DNA from: Chitinophaga niabensis
GTDB lineage: Bacteria; Bacteroidota; Bacteroidia; Chitinophagales; Chitinophagaceae
Length of the DNA: 64,000 nucleotides
Assembly: GCF_900129465.1 (NCBI RefSeq)
Contig: NZ_FSRA01000002.1
Coordinates: 2,232,001-2,296,000, forward strand
Reading direction: 5' to 3'
Positions 50,204-58,434 of this stretch are shown here, piece by piece. A model generated the notes under the pieces. That model made no database searches. It had not been told where the DNA came from and worked only from the letters and a program-made list of their open reading frames with translations. Position numbers and translations under genes: made by a program. The first letter of the stretch is position 1; each line of letters opens with the position of its first letter.

Positions 50204-51526
50204 TTACAAAGCTGAATTCATCTTGAAGTCAGCACTGTCTCCCTTTTGGATAATGTAAATATTTTTATTCTCGAAGTAAGCCGGCACTTCATCTCCTTCT
50301 TTCGCATACACGGGTTGGAAATTGTAGGAAGTGAACATCCGGTTGCCTGGTTTATTGATATCCTTGTTGAAGTAAACGCCATCCTGTGCGAGTAGTTTTA
50401 CAAAGTAGTACGTCAGTTCAAAACCTTTAAAAGCCATGTCTGAGGGGCGTGATTTGTAAACATTCTTAAAATGGTCTATTACATACTTGCTGTAGATATC
50501 TGTTTTATCGTTGTAATAAGGAGAAGAATAATACATGGTGATACCAGCAAATTCAGGCTCCTTGAACTTCATCACATCCCAGGTAGGCATCCCGAAAATA
50601 TGCATCGGGTAAGTGGCTTTTTGTGTGGCTAATTTCCGGAGGATGGTCTTTGCACCCAATTCATCCAATGCTGTTACGATCAGGAGATTAGGGCGGTCCG
50701 TCAGCAGGTATTGTGTGAGTTGCAGGTCCGTGGTGGTTTCACTCCATACCACTTCCCTTATCCTTGCTTTCTTATCATAGTTCATCTTCTCGTAAGCATT
50801 CTTGATCTGCGTGGCAATATCGGCTTCAAAGGCAGTACCTCTTCTTACAATAAGGATGTTCTTATTGGCAAATCCTTTCTGTGCATAATCATGGATGGCT
50901 TCCACATGAGACTTCAGGGTGCTGCTGCCGATGAGCAGGAAAGGATTATCGGAGATGCCGGCAGCATTCGGGTAAGTAGCGGAAACGAGGTTGATCTCTT
51001 TTTGTTTGGCAAAATCGCTCAGTTGTTTCAGTTCCGGTGTGCTCACTGCACCGATGATCAGATCTACGGCATCCAGCTGGCGGTTACGGATCAGGGCAGC
51101 TACATCTGCCTGGCGGGCTTTATTATCAAACACCAGTACATTCAGGCGCAATCCCTGCCTGCTCAGGGAGTCCAATGCCAGTTGCGCACCTTCGTAGAAT
51201 TCCAGCCCGGGCAGCACATACCTTGGCATGGTGCGGCCGGGGATATCCAGGCTGTTGGCAAACACAGAATCCAGGTACATCGGGGCAAAAATGGCCACAT
51301 TGTAACTGCTGCGTTTCACTTCTTTTGCAAACGCGGGTACATTAAAAGGCGCTTTTACGTCCGGCTTTTTTTCTTCGGGTTTCTTTTCCTCCGTTTTAGG
51401 CTTGTTCAATACCGGCGGCGGACCGTCAGTTTTTGCCGGAGCCTTCCGGAGGACGCTACAGGCTTGTATCAGTATCAAACATGATACTGATATTACAAGT
51501 CTGGTGATTGTTCTCGATCGGTTCAT
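50204..51526 (-). CDS. Periplasmic-binding-protein-like lipoprotein (LivJ/PBP1 fold)
   Basis: A 440-residue lipoprotein from the ATG at 51526, with lipobox ILIQAC, then a Pro/Lys/Glu-rich linker (about residues 30-65) and a type 1 periplasmic-binding domain (about 75-420: VAIFAPMYLDSVF, GLEFYEGAQLALDSL, LVSATYPNAAGISDNPFLL). LppC and amino-acid-binding LivJ proteins share this fold. In Bacteroidota such proteins usually have no cognate permease nearby, as here, and a structural or regulatory envelope role is possible. It follows guaA on the same strand after 39 bp. Confidence 0.82.
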   Translation of the reverse strand: MNRSRTITRLVISVSCLILIQACSVLRKAPAKTDGPPPVLNKPKTEEKKPEEKKPDVKAPFNVPAFAKEVKRSSYNVAIFAPMYLDSVFANSLDIPGRTMPRYVLPGLEFYEGAQLALDSLSRQGLRLNVLVFDNKARQADVAALIRNRQLDAVDLIIGAVSTPELKQLSDFAKQKEINLVSATYPNAAGISDNPFLLIGSSTLKSHVEAIHDYAQKGFANKNILIVRRGTAFEADIATQIKNAYEKMNYDKKARIREVVWSETTTDLQLTQYLLTDRPNLLIVTALDELGAKTILRKLATQKATYPMHIFGMPTWDVMKFKEPEFAGITMYYSSPYYNDKTDIYSKYVIDHFKNVYKSRPSDMAFKGFELTYYFVKLLAQDGVYFNKDINKPGNRMFTSYNFQPVYAKEGDEVPAYFENKNIYIIQKGDSADFKMNSAL

Positions 51527-51565
51527 ATCGTGCCAAAATTGCAAAAATCGTTCCTTAATTCAATC

Positions 51566-53104
51566 CTACTCCCATTCTATCGTTGCCGGAGGTTTGGAGC
51601 TGATGTCGTACACCACCCGGTTAATGCCTTTCACTTTATTAATAATGTCGTTGGAAACTTTGGCGAGGAACTCGTAGGGAAGGTGAGCCCAGTCTGCCGT
51701 CATACCATCTGTAGAAGTTACCGCGCGGAGGGCAACACAGAACTCGTAGGTCCTTTCATCTCCCATAACACCCACACTCTGAACGGGTAACAGGATGGTA
51801 CCTGCTTGCCAAACCTGGTTGTACAGGCCGGATTCTTTCAGGTTTTCAATATAAATAGCATCTGCTTCCTGCAGCATATTCACTTTTTCAGGAGTGATAT
51901 CACCCAGGATGCGGATAGCCAGTCCGGGACCGGGGAAAGGATGGCGGGCCAGGAAAATATCGCTGATGCCGATCTCTTTACCCACGCGGCGCACCTCATC
52001 TTTGAAAAGGAAACGCAGGGGTTCAACAAGGCCCATTTTCATTTTCTCCGGAAGGCCACCCACGTTGTGGTGCGATTTAATGGTTGCGGAAGGGCCATTC
52101 ACGGAAACGGATTCGATCACGTCCGGATAAATGGTACCCTGCCCCAGGAAGGCAATATCTTTTAACTCATTGGATTCCTGCTGGAATACCTCAATAAAGA
52201 GGCGGCCAATGATCTTGCGTTTTTCTTCGGGATCTTTTACACCGCTCAGCTGGCCATAGAACAGGTCCTTGGCATTTACTCCCTTTACATTGAGTCCCAT
52301 ATGTTTATAGGAGTCCAGCACGGTTGCATACTCGTCTTTGCGTAAAAGACCATTATCTACAAATACGCAATACAGGTTGCTGCCGATAGCTTTGTGAATG
52401 AGTTCTGCTGCTACTGTTGAATCCACGCCGCCGCTCAGGGCCATCACCACTTTTTTGTCGCCCACCTGTTCCTTGATGCGGGCTACGGTTTCCTGTACAA
52501 AAGCTGCCGGTGTCCAGTCCTGCTTAATACCGCAGATATGGATCAGGAAGTTGCGGTAGATCTGTTTGCCTTCCAGGGAATGGGTTACTTCCGGGTGGAA
52601 CTGCAAACCGAAAAGGGGATGTTTGGCGAGGGTGAAGCTCTTGAAAGCCGCTACGGGTATATTTTCAGTATGAGCAATAGGTGTGAAGGCTTCAGGGAGA
52701 CGTTTAATAGTGTCTGCATGGCTCATCCAAACCTGGCTCTTGGAAGAAATGTCATATAATAATGGTTCCTCTTTGTCATTGTGCTCCATAAAAGCACGGC
52801 CATATTCACGGGTACTGCTTTTAGCTACTTCTCCGCCAAATACTTTGGCCATCAGCTGTGCGCCATAGCAAACACCTAAAACCGGTACTTTTTCGCCCAT
52901 GGCGGCAATATCAACTACAGGCGCCTGCGGGTCGTTCACGGAAAATGGTGAGCCGGAGAGAATGATACCTTTAATACTGTCTTCCCAGGTAATGGGCTTC
53001 GTACATGGTTGTATTTCACAATAAACATTCAGTTCCCGTATGCTTCTTGCAATCAATTGAGTGTATTGGGAACCGAAATCGAGGATCAAGATCTTTTCTG
53101 TCAT
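51566..53104 (-). CDS. guaA: GMP synthase (glutamine-hydrolysing)
   Basis: Converts XMP to GMP. The ATG at 53104 gives 512 aa, the usual length; the frame extends 23 codons upstream across the promoter and is rejected. N-terminal class I glutamine amidotransferase: LDFGSQYTQLIA, GVCYGAQ (catalytic Cys, about residue 81) and HPEVTHS (His). The synthetase domain has the PP-loop ALSGGVDSTVAA (about residue 225); the C-terminal dimerisation domain is complete and ends PPATIEWE. First gene before the PBP-like lipoprotein. Confidence 0.97.
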   Translation of the reverse strand: MTEKILILDFGSQYTQLIARSIRELNVYCEIQPCTKPITWEDSIKGIILSGSPFSVNDPQAPVVDIAAMGEKVPVLGVCYGAQLMAKVFGGEVAKSSTREYGRAFMEHNDKEEPLLYDISSKSQVWMSHADTIKRLPEAFTPIAHTENIPVAAFKSFTLAKHPLFGLQFHPEVTHSLEGKQIYRNFLIHICGIKQDWTPAAFVQETVARIKEQVGDKKVVMALSGGVDSTVAAELIHKAIGSNLYCVFVDNGLLRKDEYATVLDSYKHMGLNVKGVNAKDLFYGQLSGVKDPEEKRKIIGRLFIEVFQQESNELKDIAFLGQGTIYPDVIESVSVNGPSATIKSHHNVGGLPEKMKMGLVEPLRFLFKDEVRRVGKEIGISDIFLARHPFPGPGLAIRILGDITPEKVNMLQEADAIYIENLKESGLYNQVWQAGTILLPVQSVGVMGDERTYEFCVALRAVTSTDGMTADWAHLPYEFLAKVSNDIINKVKGINRVVYDISSKPPATIEWE

Positions 53105-53111
53105 GGTCGGG

Positions 53112-53119
53112 CAAAGATA
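53112..53119 (-). promoter_or_regulatory. guaA -7 element
   Basis: TATCTTTG on the minus strand (53119-53112), a full match, 7 nt before the ATG at 53104. The leader would be about 4 nt, so guaA may be nearly leaderless. This also excludes the longer reading frame. Confidence 0.5.
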
Positions 53120-53234
53120 GTGGAATTTCGGATTTTGCTTTTCCCGAATTGGGGACAATGATGTGAAATGCATGCGGAACGCGGAATTCTTTGTAAATTT
53201 CGGGCATCTAGTCCCAAACCCTTAAACCCAGGTT

Positions 53235-53948
53235 ATGCTTACGAATTTAAAATATTTTGCATTAATGCTTCTTTTGACGCCTGCTTTTGTGTCCTGCGAT
53301 GAAGTGCGTGGCAGCGGTAACGTTAGTAAGGAAGAACATGATCTTAGTAAATTCTCTGTTTTAGAGGCGTCCGGCTCCATGGATATATATATTACTAAAG
53401 GAAATACTTCCCATGCTACTATTGAGGCGGAAGATAACATCCTCCCCCTCATAGAGCTGATAGAGGAAAATGGCCGCCTGGAAGTGCGTTTCAAAAGGAA
53501 TGTGCGTGTAAATACCCGCAAAAAAGTGAAGGTTTTCCTCACAACAGCCCAACTGGAGTCCGCCAGCCTTTCCGGTTCCGGGGACCTGGAAATTGAGAGC
53601 CATTTCGAAACACCTGTTCCCGTACACCTGAGCCTTTCCGGCAGCGGTAACCTGAATGCCAGCTTCAGCACGCCGGAATTGAACATCGACCTGGCCGGGT
53701 CCGGTAACCTAAAGATAAAAGGAGAGACCCGTGATCTGAAACTGAACCTGGCCGGAAGCGGAGATGCACACCTGGAAGAACTGATGACGGAAACTGCTGA
53801 TCTGGACATTGCCGGCAGCGGAGATGTGGACCTCCATGCCAGCCGTACCCTGAAAGCCAATATTGTAGGTTCCGGAGATGTTAATTATAAAGGAAATCCT
53901 ACCGTAACGGTGAATAAGATCGGTTCCGGCTCTGTGAAGAAGCAATAA
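53235..53948 (+). CDS. Head GIN domain (DUF2807) lipoprotein
   Basis: A 237-residue lipoprotein (lipobox FVSC, Cys21; signal MLTNLKYFALMLLLTPAF). The mature part is a right-handed beta-helix-like repeat region with many G-S-G turns (SGSGDLEIES, SGSGNLNA, AGSGNLKI, AGSGDAHL, AGSGDVDL, GSGDVNY, GSGS), as in DUF2807 head-GIN proteins. These are common, exported, of unknown role. It stands alone just before darA. Confidence 0.9.
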   Translation: MLTNLKYFALMLLLTPAFVSCDEVRGSGNVSKEEHDLSKFSVLEASGSMDIYITKGNTSHATIEAEDNILPLIELIEENGRLEVRFKRNVRVNTRKKVKVFLTTAQLESASLSGSGDLEIESHFETPVPVHLSLSGSGNLNASFSTPELNIDLAGSGNLKIKGETRDLKLNLAGSGDAHLEELMTETADLDIAGSGDVDLHASRTLKANIVGSGDVNYKGNPTVTVNKIGSGSVKKQ

Positions 53949-53968
53949 GACAAATTGGAAATCTTTTG

Positions 53969-53976
53969 TATGTTTG
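53969..53976 (+). promoter_or_regulatory. -7 element of darA and probably of the flexirubin operon
   Basis: TATGTTTG, a full TAnnTTTG match, 33 nt before the ATG at 54010. It overlaps the alternative upstream start at 53974, which is therefore rejected. Confidence 0.5.
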
Positions 53977-54009
53977 CACGCTTTTTATATAGACTTTCCG
54001 AACCAACTT

Positions 54010-54936
54010 ATGACGCAGAAACCTAAGATATTAGTGGTGTATTTCACCCAAACCGGTCAGCTACGGAGAATTATCGATCATGTGACAGCACCTTTGCAGG
54101 GCAAGGCAGATATAGTGTTCGAGGAACTGGTACCTATTCAGCCATTTCCCTTCCCCTGGTCTAAACAGGAGTTCTTTGATGCCATGCCTGAAACGGTACT
54201 GGCAAAACCGCGTCATATCATGCCACTGAAAGTGGATCCAAATACGCATTTCGACCTGGTGATCCTGGCATATCAGCCATGGTTCTTGTCGCCATCTCAA
54301 CCGGTTGCTGCATTTTTGCAAAGTGAGGAAGGTAAACGTTTGCTGAAGGGCAAACCCGTGATCACCCTGCTCGGTTGCCGGAATATGTGGATCAATGCCC
54401 AGGAGAAAACAAAACGTTACCTGCAGCAGGCAGGGGCAAAGCTGGTAGGGAATATTGTGCTGGTGGATAAAAACCCCAACCTGGTATCCCTGATCACTAT
54501 TATCCGCTGGGCCACCAAAGGGAAAAAAGAGGCCTTCTTTTTATTCCCGCCCGCAGGTGTACAGGAAAAAGAGATCACGGAGTCCGGCAAATTCGCCGGC
54601 CCCATCCTGCAGGCGCTGGAGCAGAATAATTATGACCAGCTGCATACACAATTACTGGCGCTGGAAAGCGTTGAGTTAAAACCAAGCCTGGTGGTACTGG
54701 AATTCAGAGGGGTAAAGCCATTCCGGTTCTGGGCAAATTATATCAGCGAAAAAGGCGGCCCGGGTGATGCAGGAAGGCAGGGGCGCGTTTCCATGTACAG
54801 GACCATCCTGCTGGTGGCCATCCCTGTACTGTCTCCTTTTACCACCATTGCCTCCTGGTTAAAGCTGTTACTGCAAAAGAAGCAACTGGCAGAGGATGTT
54901 ACTTATTATAAAGGAGTGGGTCTCCGGGAAGTATGA
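54010..54936 (+). CDS. darA: Dialkylresorcinol condensing enzyme DarA-like (flavodoxin-like fold)
   Basis: A 308-residue protein beginning ILVVYFTQTGQLRRI, a flavodoxin-like phosphate-binding loop (T-x-T-G-x at residues 11-15), and ending with a hydrophobic stretch (TILLVAIPVLSPFTTIASWL) that may anchor it to the membrane. In flexirubin and dialkylresorcinol pathways DarA acts after the DarB ketosynthase to give the aromatic resorcinol ring; a flavin-type fold fits aromatisation. The call rests on its place next to darB and on the flexirubin context. Same strand as darB, 87 bp upstream. Confidence 0.8.
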   Translation: MTQKPKILVVYFTQTGQLRRIIDHVTAPLQGKADIVFEELVPIQPFPFPWSKQEFFDAMPETVLAKPRHIMPLKVDPNTHFDLVILAYQPWFLSPSQPVAAFLQSEEGKRLLKGKPVITLLGCRNMWINAQEKTKRYLQQAGAKLVGNIVLVDKNPNLVSLITIIRWATKGKKEAFFLFPPAGVQEKEITESGKFAGPILQALEQNNYDQLHTQLLALESVELKPSLVVLEFRGVKPFRFWANYISEKGGPGDAGRQGRVSMYRTILLVAIPVLSPFTTIASWLKLLLQKKQLAEDVTYYKGVGLREV

Positions 54937-55023
54937 ACTTCATAGATTTGTAATGTTGTGTAATATTCGATTATCCATTAAAATTTTATCTTTACGCCCG
55001 CTTAAACTTTTTTAAATCCTGAC

Positions 55024-56160
55024 ATGAAAGAAGTATATATTACGAGGCTCTCCAAATTTTTGCCGAACGAGCCAGTAGGGAATGATGAAATGGAAAGCAT
55101 CCTCGGAATGGTGGACGGAAAGCCGTCCCGGGCCAGGACGATGATCTTGGGAAATAACAAGATCAAAACGCGCTACTATGCATTGGATAAACAAGGAAAA
55201 ACAACCCATTCCAATGCAGAGATGACTGCTGAAGCAGTACGGAACCTGTTTGATGAAAAGTTTCCGATCAACAAGCTGCAACTGTTAGCTTGTGGTACTA
55301 CCTCTCCTGATCAATTATTGCCTAACCATGCCGCCATGGTACATGGTATACTGAAATGCCAGCCCGTGGAGCTGATCGCCGCAACCGGCGCCTGCGCTGC
55401 AGGGATGCAGGCTTTCAAGTATGCGTTCATGTCTATTAAATGCGGAAATACCAGCAATGCCGTAAGTACCGGCTCCGAAAAATTCTCCAGCTGGATGCTG
55501 TCGCAGAAATTTGAACCGGAAACCGAAAACCTGAAAAGCCTTGCTGAGAACCCGATCATCGCTTTCGAAAAAGACTTTTTAAGATGGATGCTCTCCGATG
55601 GCGCCAGTGCAGCCCTCTTCCAGGATAAACCCAATGAAGAAGGCCTCTCGCTCCGCGTGGATTGGGTAGAGATCGCATCATATGCCAACGAGCTGGAAAC
55701 CTGCATGTATGCCGGTGCCATTAAGAACGGTGACGGTTCTACGAAAGGTTGGACGGATATGACCCCGGAAGAGTGGGCTGCCAACAGTGTATTCTCTTTT
55801 AAACAGGATACCCGCCTGCTCGGCAAAAACATTGTTCCTTCCGGATCGCAGATGTGGAAAGACCTGGTGGAGAAATACAATATCAATATTGATGAGATCA
55901 CTTATTTCCTGCCACATCTTTCTTCTGAATATTTCCGCTTTAAGATAGATGAAGAGATCGCCAGGCTGGGTGTACACATCCCGCAGGAAAAATGGTTCAC
56001 CAACCTCACACGCGTAGGAAATGTTGGAACAGCTTCCCCTTATTTTATGCTGGAAGAACTGCTCAACCAGGACCTGTTGAAGAAAGGAGATAAGATTGTG
56101 ATGATGGTGCCCGAGAGCGCAAGGTTCTCTTACGCATACGCACACATCACCGTAGTATAG
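55024..56160 (+). CDS. darB: Beta-ketoacyl-ACP synthase III-like DarB
   Basis: A 378-residue ketosynthase of the FabH/KAS III superfamily. ATGACAAGMQ (Cys at about residue 119) is the nucleophile, the SDGASAALF stretch is conserved in the fold, and FLPHLSSEYFRF and NVGTASPYFML supply the His and Asn of the triad. In dialkylresorcinol synthesis DarB joins two beta-ketoacyl chains and cyclises them. It follows darA and precedes a hairpin and the remaining cluster genes. Confidence 0.88.
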   Translation: MKEVYITRLSKFLPNEPVGNDEMESILGMVDGKPSRARTMILGNNKIKTRYYALDKQGKTTHSNAEMTAEAVRNLFDEKFPINKLQLLACGTTSPDQLLPNHAAMVHGILKCQPVELIAATGACAAGMQAFKYAFMSIKCGNTSNAVSTGSEKFSSWMLSQKFEPETENLKSLAENPIIAFEKDFLRWMLSDGASAALFQDKPNEEGLSLRVDWVEIASYANELETCMYAGAIKNGDGSTKGWTDMTPEEWAANSVFSFKQDTRLLGKNIVPSGSQMWKDLVEKYNINIDEITYFLPHLSSEYFRFKIDEEIARLGVHIPQEKWFTNLTRVGNVGTASPYFMLEELLNQDLLKKGDKIVMMVPESARFSYAYAHITVV

Positions 56161-56186
56161 GAAATTCATTACGAGCACGATATATA

Positions 56187-56226
56187 ATGCAGCAGGGGCC
56201 GGAATTAAGGGCTCCTGCTGCATTTC
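56187..56226 (+). terminator. Hairpin between darB and the rest of the flexirubin genes
   Basis: A perfect 10-bp stem ATGCAGCAGG (56187-56196) with its complement (56214-56223), extendable by G-C pairs towards the loop, but with only TTT after it. It may be a partial terminator, an attenuator or an mRNA processing/stability element. Confidence 0.5.
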
Positions 56227-56251
56227 AGTAATATCCTTCAAAACTGCAACA

Positions 56252-56677
56252 ATGAAAAAAGAAGAAGTTCCGCAGGATGGCGACAACCTGCACAAAGGCA
56301 CCTTTAAACAACTTTTTTATGCAGTAGACCAATCCGGTGAATACAAGGAACCTGTTACCAGCGTAGGCTGGGAGCCGGAGAATGTAGCACTGGGGCAGGC
56401 CTGGGAAGAAGTAGAGCACCGTGTGAATGAAACCAGGGAGCAGGTATTGGCCGGGCAGAAAAGCCCCATTGCATACTATATGGAAAGAACTTTGCTGGAC
56501 CTGCCTTTGCTGGCCAGTAAAGCCGGTAAGTTCGGCTGGCAGGTAAAACGGCATATGAAACCTGCCGTATTTAAAAAGCTGAGCGCCACAATGATAGCAA
56601 AGTATGCGGCCATCTTTTCCATCCCTGCAGAGGTATTACAAAAGGGTGAATTGTTGCCATTCCAACGACCCCAATAA
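56252..56677 (+). CDS. Small unknown protein of the flexirubin cluster
   Basis: Not recognised as a named family. A 141-residue soluble protein, charged at both ends, with PVTSVGWEPENVALGQAWEEVEHRV and a basic helical segment (KAGKFGWQVKRHMKPAVFKKL). It lies between darB and the BtrH-like gene, 9 bp before the latter and on the same strand, so it is part of the cluster and probably co-expressed. A scaffold or pathway-specific accessory role is possible but not shown by sequence. Confidence 0.65.
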   Translation: MKKEEVPQDGDNLHKGTFKQLFYAVDQSGEYKEPVTSVGWEPENVALGQAWEEVEHRVNETREQVLAGQKSPIAYYMERTLLDLPLLASKAGKFGWQVKRHMKPAVFKKLSATMIAKYAAIFSIPAEVLQKGELLPFQRPQ

Positions 56678-56686
56678 AAAACTTTC

Positions 56687-57685
56687 ATGACAGCGTTCCA
56701 TCACGTACAAACAGCTCATTGCGAAAGCGGCGTAGTTTCTAATTTGTTCCGCCATTATGGTTTGAAGATCAGCGAGCCCATGGCATTCGGCATCGGCGCA
56801 GGGATCTTCTTCGGCCACCTGCCCTTTGTGAAAGTGAACGGCGTACCCGGCACCACTTACCGCATCTGGCCGGGGGCTATTTTTTCCAGGGTTTGCAAAC
56901 GCCTTGGCGTAAAAATGGAATCACATAAATTCAGCAACCCCGCAAAAGCACAACAGGCGCTGGAGGATGTGATCGCCAAAGGCATACCTGTAGGTATGCA
57001 ATCCAGTGTGTATTACCTGACCTATTTCCCTGCTTCTTACCGTTTCCACTTTAATGCACATAACCTGGTAGTGTTCGGGAAAGAAGGAGATGATTATCTC
57101 GTGAGCGATCCTGTAATGGACACTGTAACGAAAATAGATCCCAAAAGCCTTGAGCAGGCGCGTTTTGCAAAAGGTTTCCCCGCACCGCAAGGCAAAATGT
57201 ACTACCCGGTGAGCGTACCGCAAACCGTTGATTTTGCCGGTCCCATCAAAGCAGGCATCAAACAGGCCTGTTATTTTATGCTCAAGGTGCCCATGCCGCA
57301 GTTCGGTATTAAAGGCATCCGCTACCTCGCCAAACGTGTAAAACAATATCCTGAAAAACAGGGCGAAAGACGTGCAGCATTGTACCTCGGCAATATCATC
57401 CGCATGCAGGAAGAAATTGGTACCGGCGGTGCAGGGTTCCGTTTCATGTATGCCGCCTTCTTACAGGAAGCCGGTACTTTACTGAAGAATGAAGAGCTGA
57501 TCACTATCGGAAAAGACCTTACACTGGTAGGCGACCTCTGGCGCAACTTTGCATTTGCTGCCGGCCGCGTGTGTAAAGCCCGTGTAGTGGATAACAGTCC
57601 ATATAATGAACTGGGGGATATGCTGCTGCATATTGCAGACGAGGAAGAAAAGATCTTCCGCCGTTTATCAAAAGTGAAGTTATGA
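56687..57685 (+). CDS. BtrH-like (BtrH N-terminal/DUF4872) protein
   Basis: A 332-residue protein. The start HCESGVVSNLFRHYGLKISEPMAFGIGAGIFF is the BtrH N-terminal signature, with a Cys (residue 12) that is the likely nucleophile of a papain-like acyltransferase fold; later NAHNLVVFGKEGDDYLVSDP may supply the His and Asp. BtrH transfers an acyl group from an acyl carrier protein to an aminoglycoside in butirosin synthesis. Here, beside an ACP and ketosynthases, it may join the aryl-polyene acid to the dialkylresorcinol. The stop overlaps the ABC gene start (ATGA). Confidence 0.8.
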   Translation: MTAFHHVQTAHCESGVVSNLFRHYGLKISEPMAFGIGAGIFFGHLPFVKVNGVPGTTYRIWPGAIFSRVCKRLGVKMESHKFSNPAKAQQALEDVIAKGIPVGMQSSVYYLTYFPASYRFHFNAHNLVVFGKEGDDYLVSDPVMDTVTKIDPKSLEQARFAKGFPAPQGKMYYPVSVPQTVDFAGPIKAGIKQACYFMLKVPMPQFGIKGIRYLAKRVKQYPEKQGERRAALYLGNIIRMQEEIGTGGAGFRFMYAAFLQEAGTLLKNEELITIGKDLTLVGDLWRNFAFAAGRVCKARVVDNSPYNELGDMLLHIADEEEKIFRRLSKVKL

Positions 57686-58428
57686 CCAGCATAGCCGTAA
57701 AGGACCTGCATAAAACTTACGCAGGAGCGTTAACGCCCAGCCTGGAAGGGCTGAGCTTCTCATTCCCGGAAGGAAAGATCGTAGGTTTGCTGGGCCCCAA
57801 CGGCGCCGGTAAAACCACTACCATCTCTATTTTATGCGGCCTGGTAAAAGCGGGCAGCGGCAGTGTAAAGATCTTTGATATCACGCAGGACGCATCCCGC
57901 CGTGAAGCCATCAAACGGCTCATTGGCATTGTGCCGCAGCAGATAGCATTGTTCCCGCAGCTCACGGCAAAAGAGAACCTCTGCTACTTCGGTAACCTCT
58001 ATGGTTTTAAAGGCAAAGCCCTGAAGCAGAAAGTAGATCAGCACCTGGAAATATTCGGACTGGAAAAAGCCGCAGATAAAGAAGTGGGCAAGTTTTCCGG
58101 TGGTATGAAAAGGCGCACCAATATCATCGCCGCTATTTTGCACGAACCCCGCCTGCTCATCCTGGATGAACCAACAGCAGGAGTGGATGTGCAGTCACGC
58201 AGCATGATCCTTCAATTCTTAAAAGAATATAATCAGAAAGGGAACAGTGTAGTTTATACTTCCCATTTACTGGACGAAGCACAGCAGATCTGTGAAGACG
58301 TAGCCATTATTGATGAAGGAAAGCTGGTGGTACAGGGCAATCCGATGGACCTGATCCGGCAGCATCCTGAATGCAGGAACCTCGAAGATGTGTTTTTACA
58401 TTATACAGGACACGCAGTTAGAGATTAA
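57682..58428 (+). CDS. ABC transporter ATP-binding protein (flexirubin cluster)
   Basis: A 248-residue ATPase: GPNGAGKTTT (Walker A, about residue 41), FSGGMKRRTNI (signature), LLILDEPTAGVD (Walker B) and TSHLLDEA (H-loop), as in ABC-2/DrrA-type exporters. It overlaps the BtrH-like gene by 4 bp and is followed after 6 bp by the matching permease. It probably powers export of a flexirubin pigment or precursor to the outer membrane. Confidence 0.92.
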   Translation: MTSIAVKDLHKTYAGALTPSLEGLSFSFPEGKIVGLLGPNGAGKTTTISILCGLVKAGSGSVKIFDITQDASRREAIKRLIGIVPQQIALFPQLTAKENLCYFGNLYGFKGKALKQKVDQHLEIFGLEKAADKEVGKFSGGMKRRTNIIAAILHEPRLLILDEPTAGVDVQSRSMILQFLKEYNQKGNSVVYTSHLLDEAQQICEDVAIIDEGKLVVQGNPMDLIRQHPECRNLEDVFLHYTGHAVRD

Positions 58429-58434
58429 AAGAAC

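Noticed and set aside
53974..54009. Upstream start for darA
   Set aside because: The ATG-proximal region coincides with the TATGTTTG -7 element; the 54010 start directly precedes the flavodoxin-like strand.
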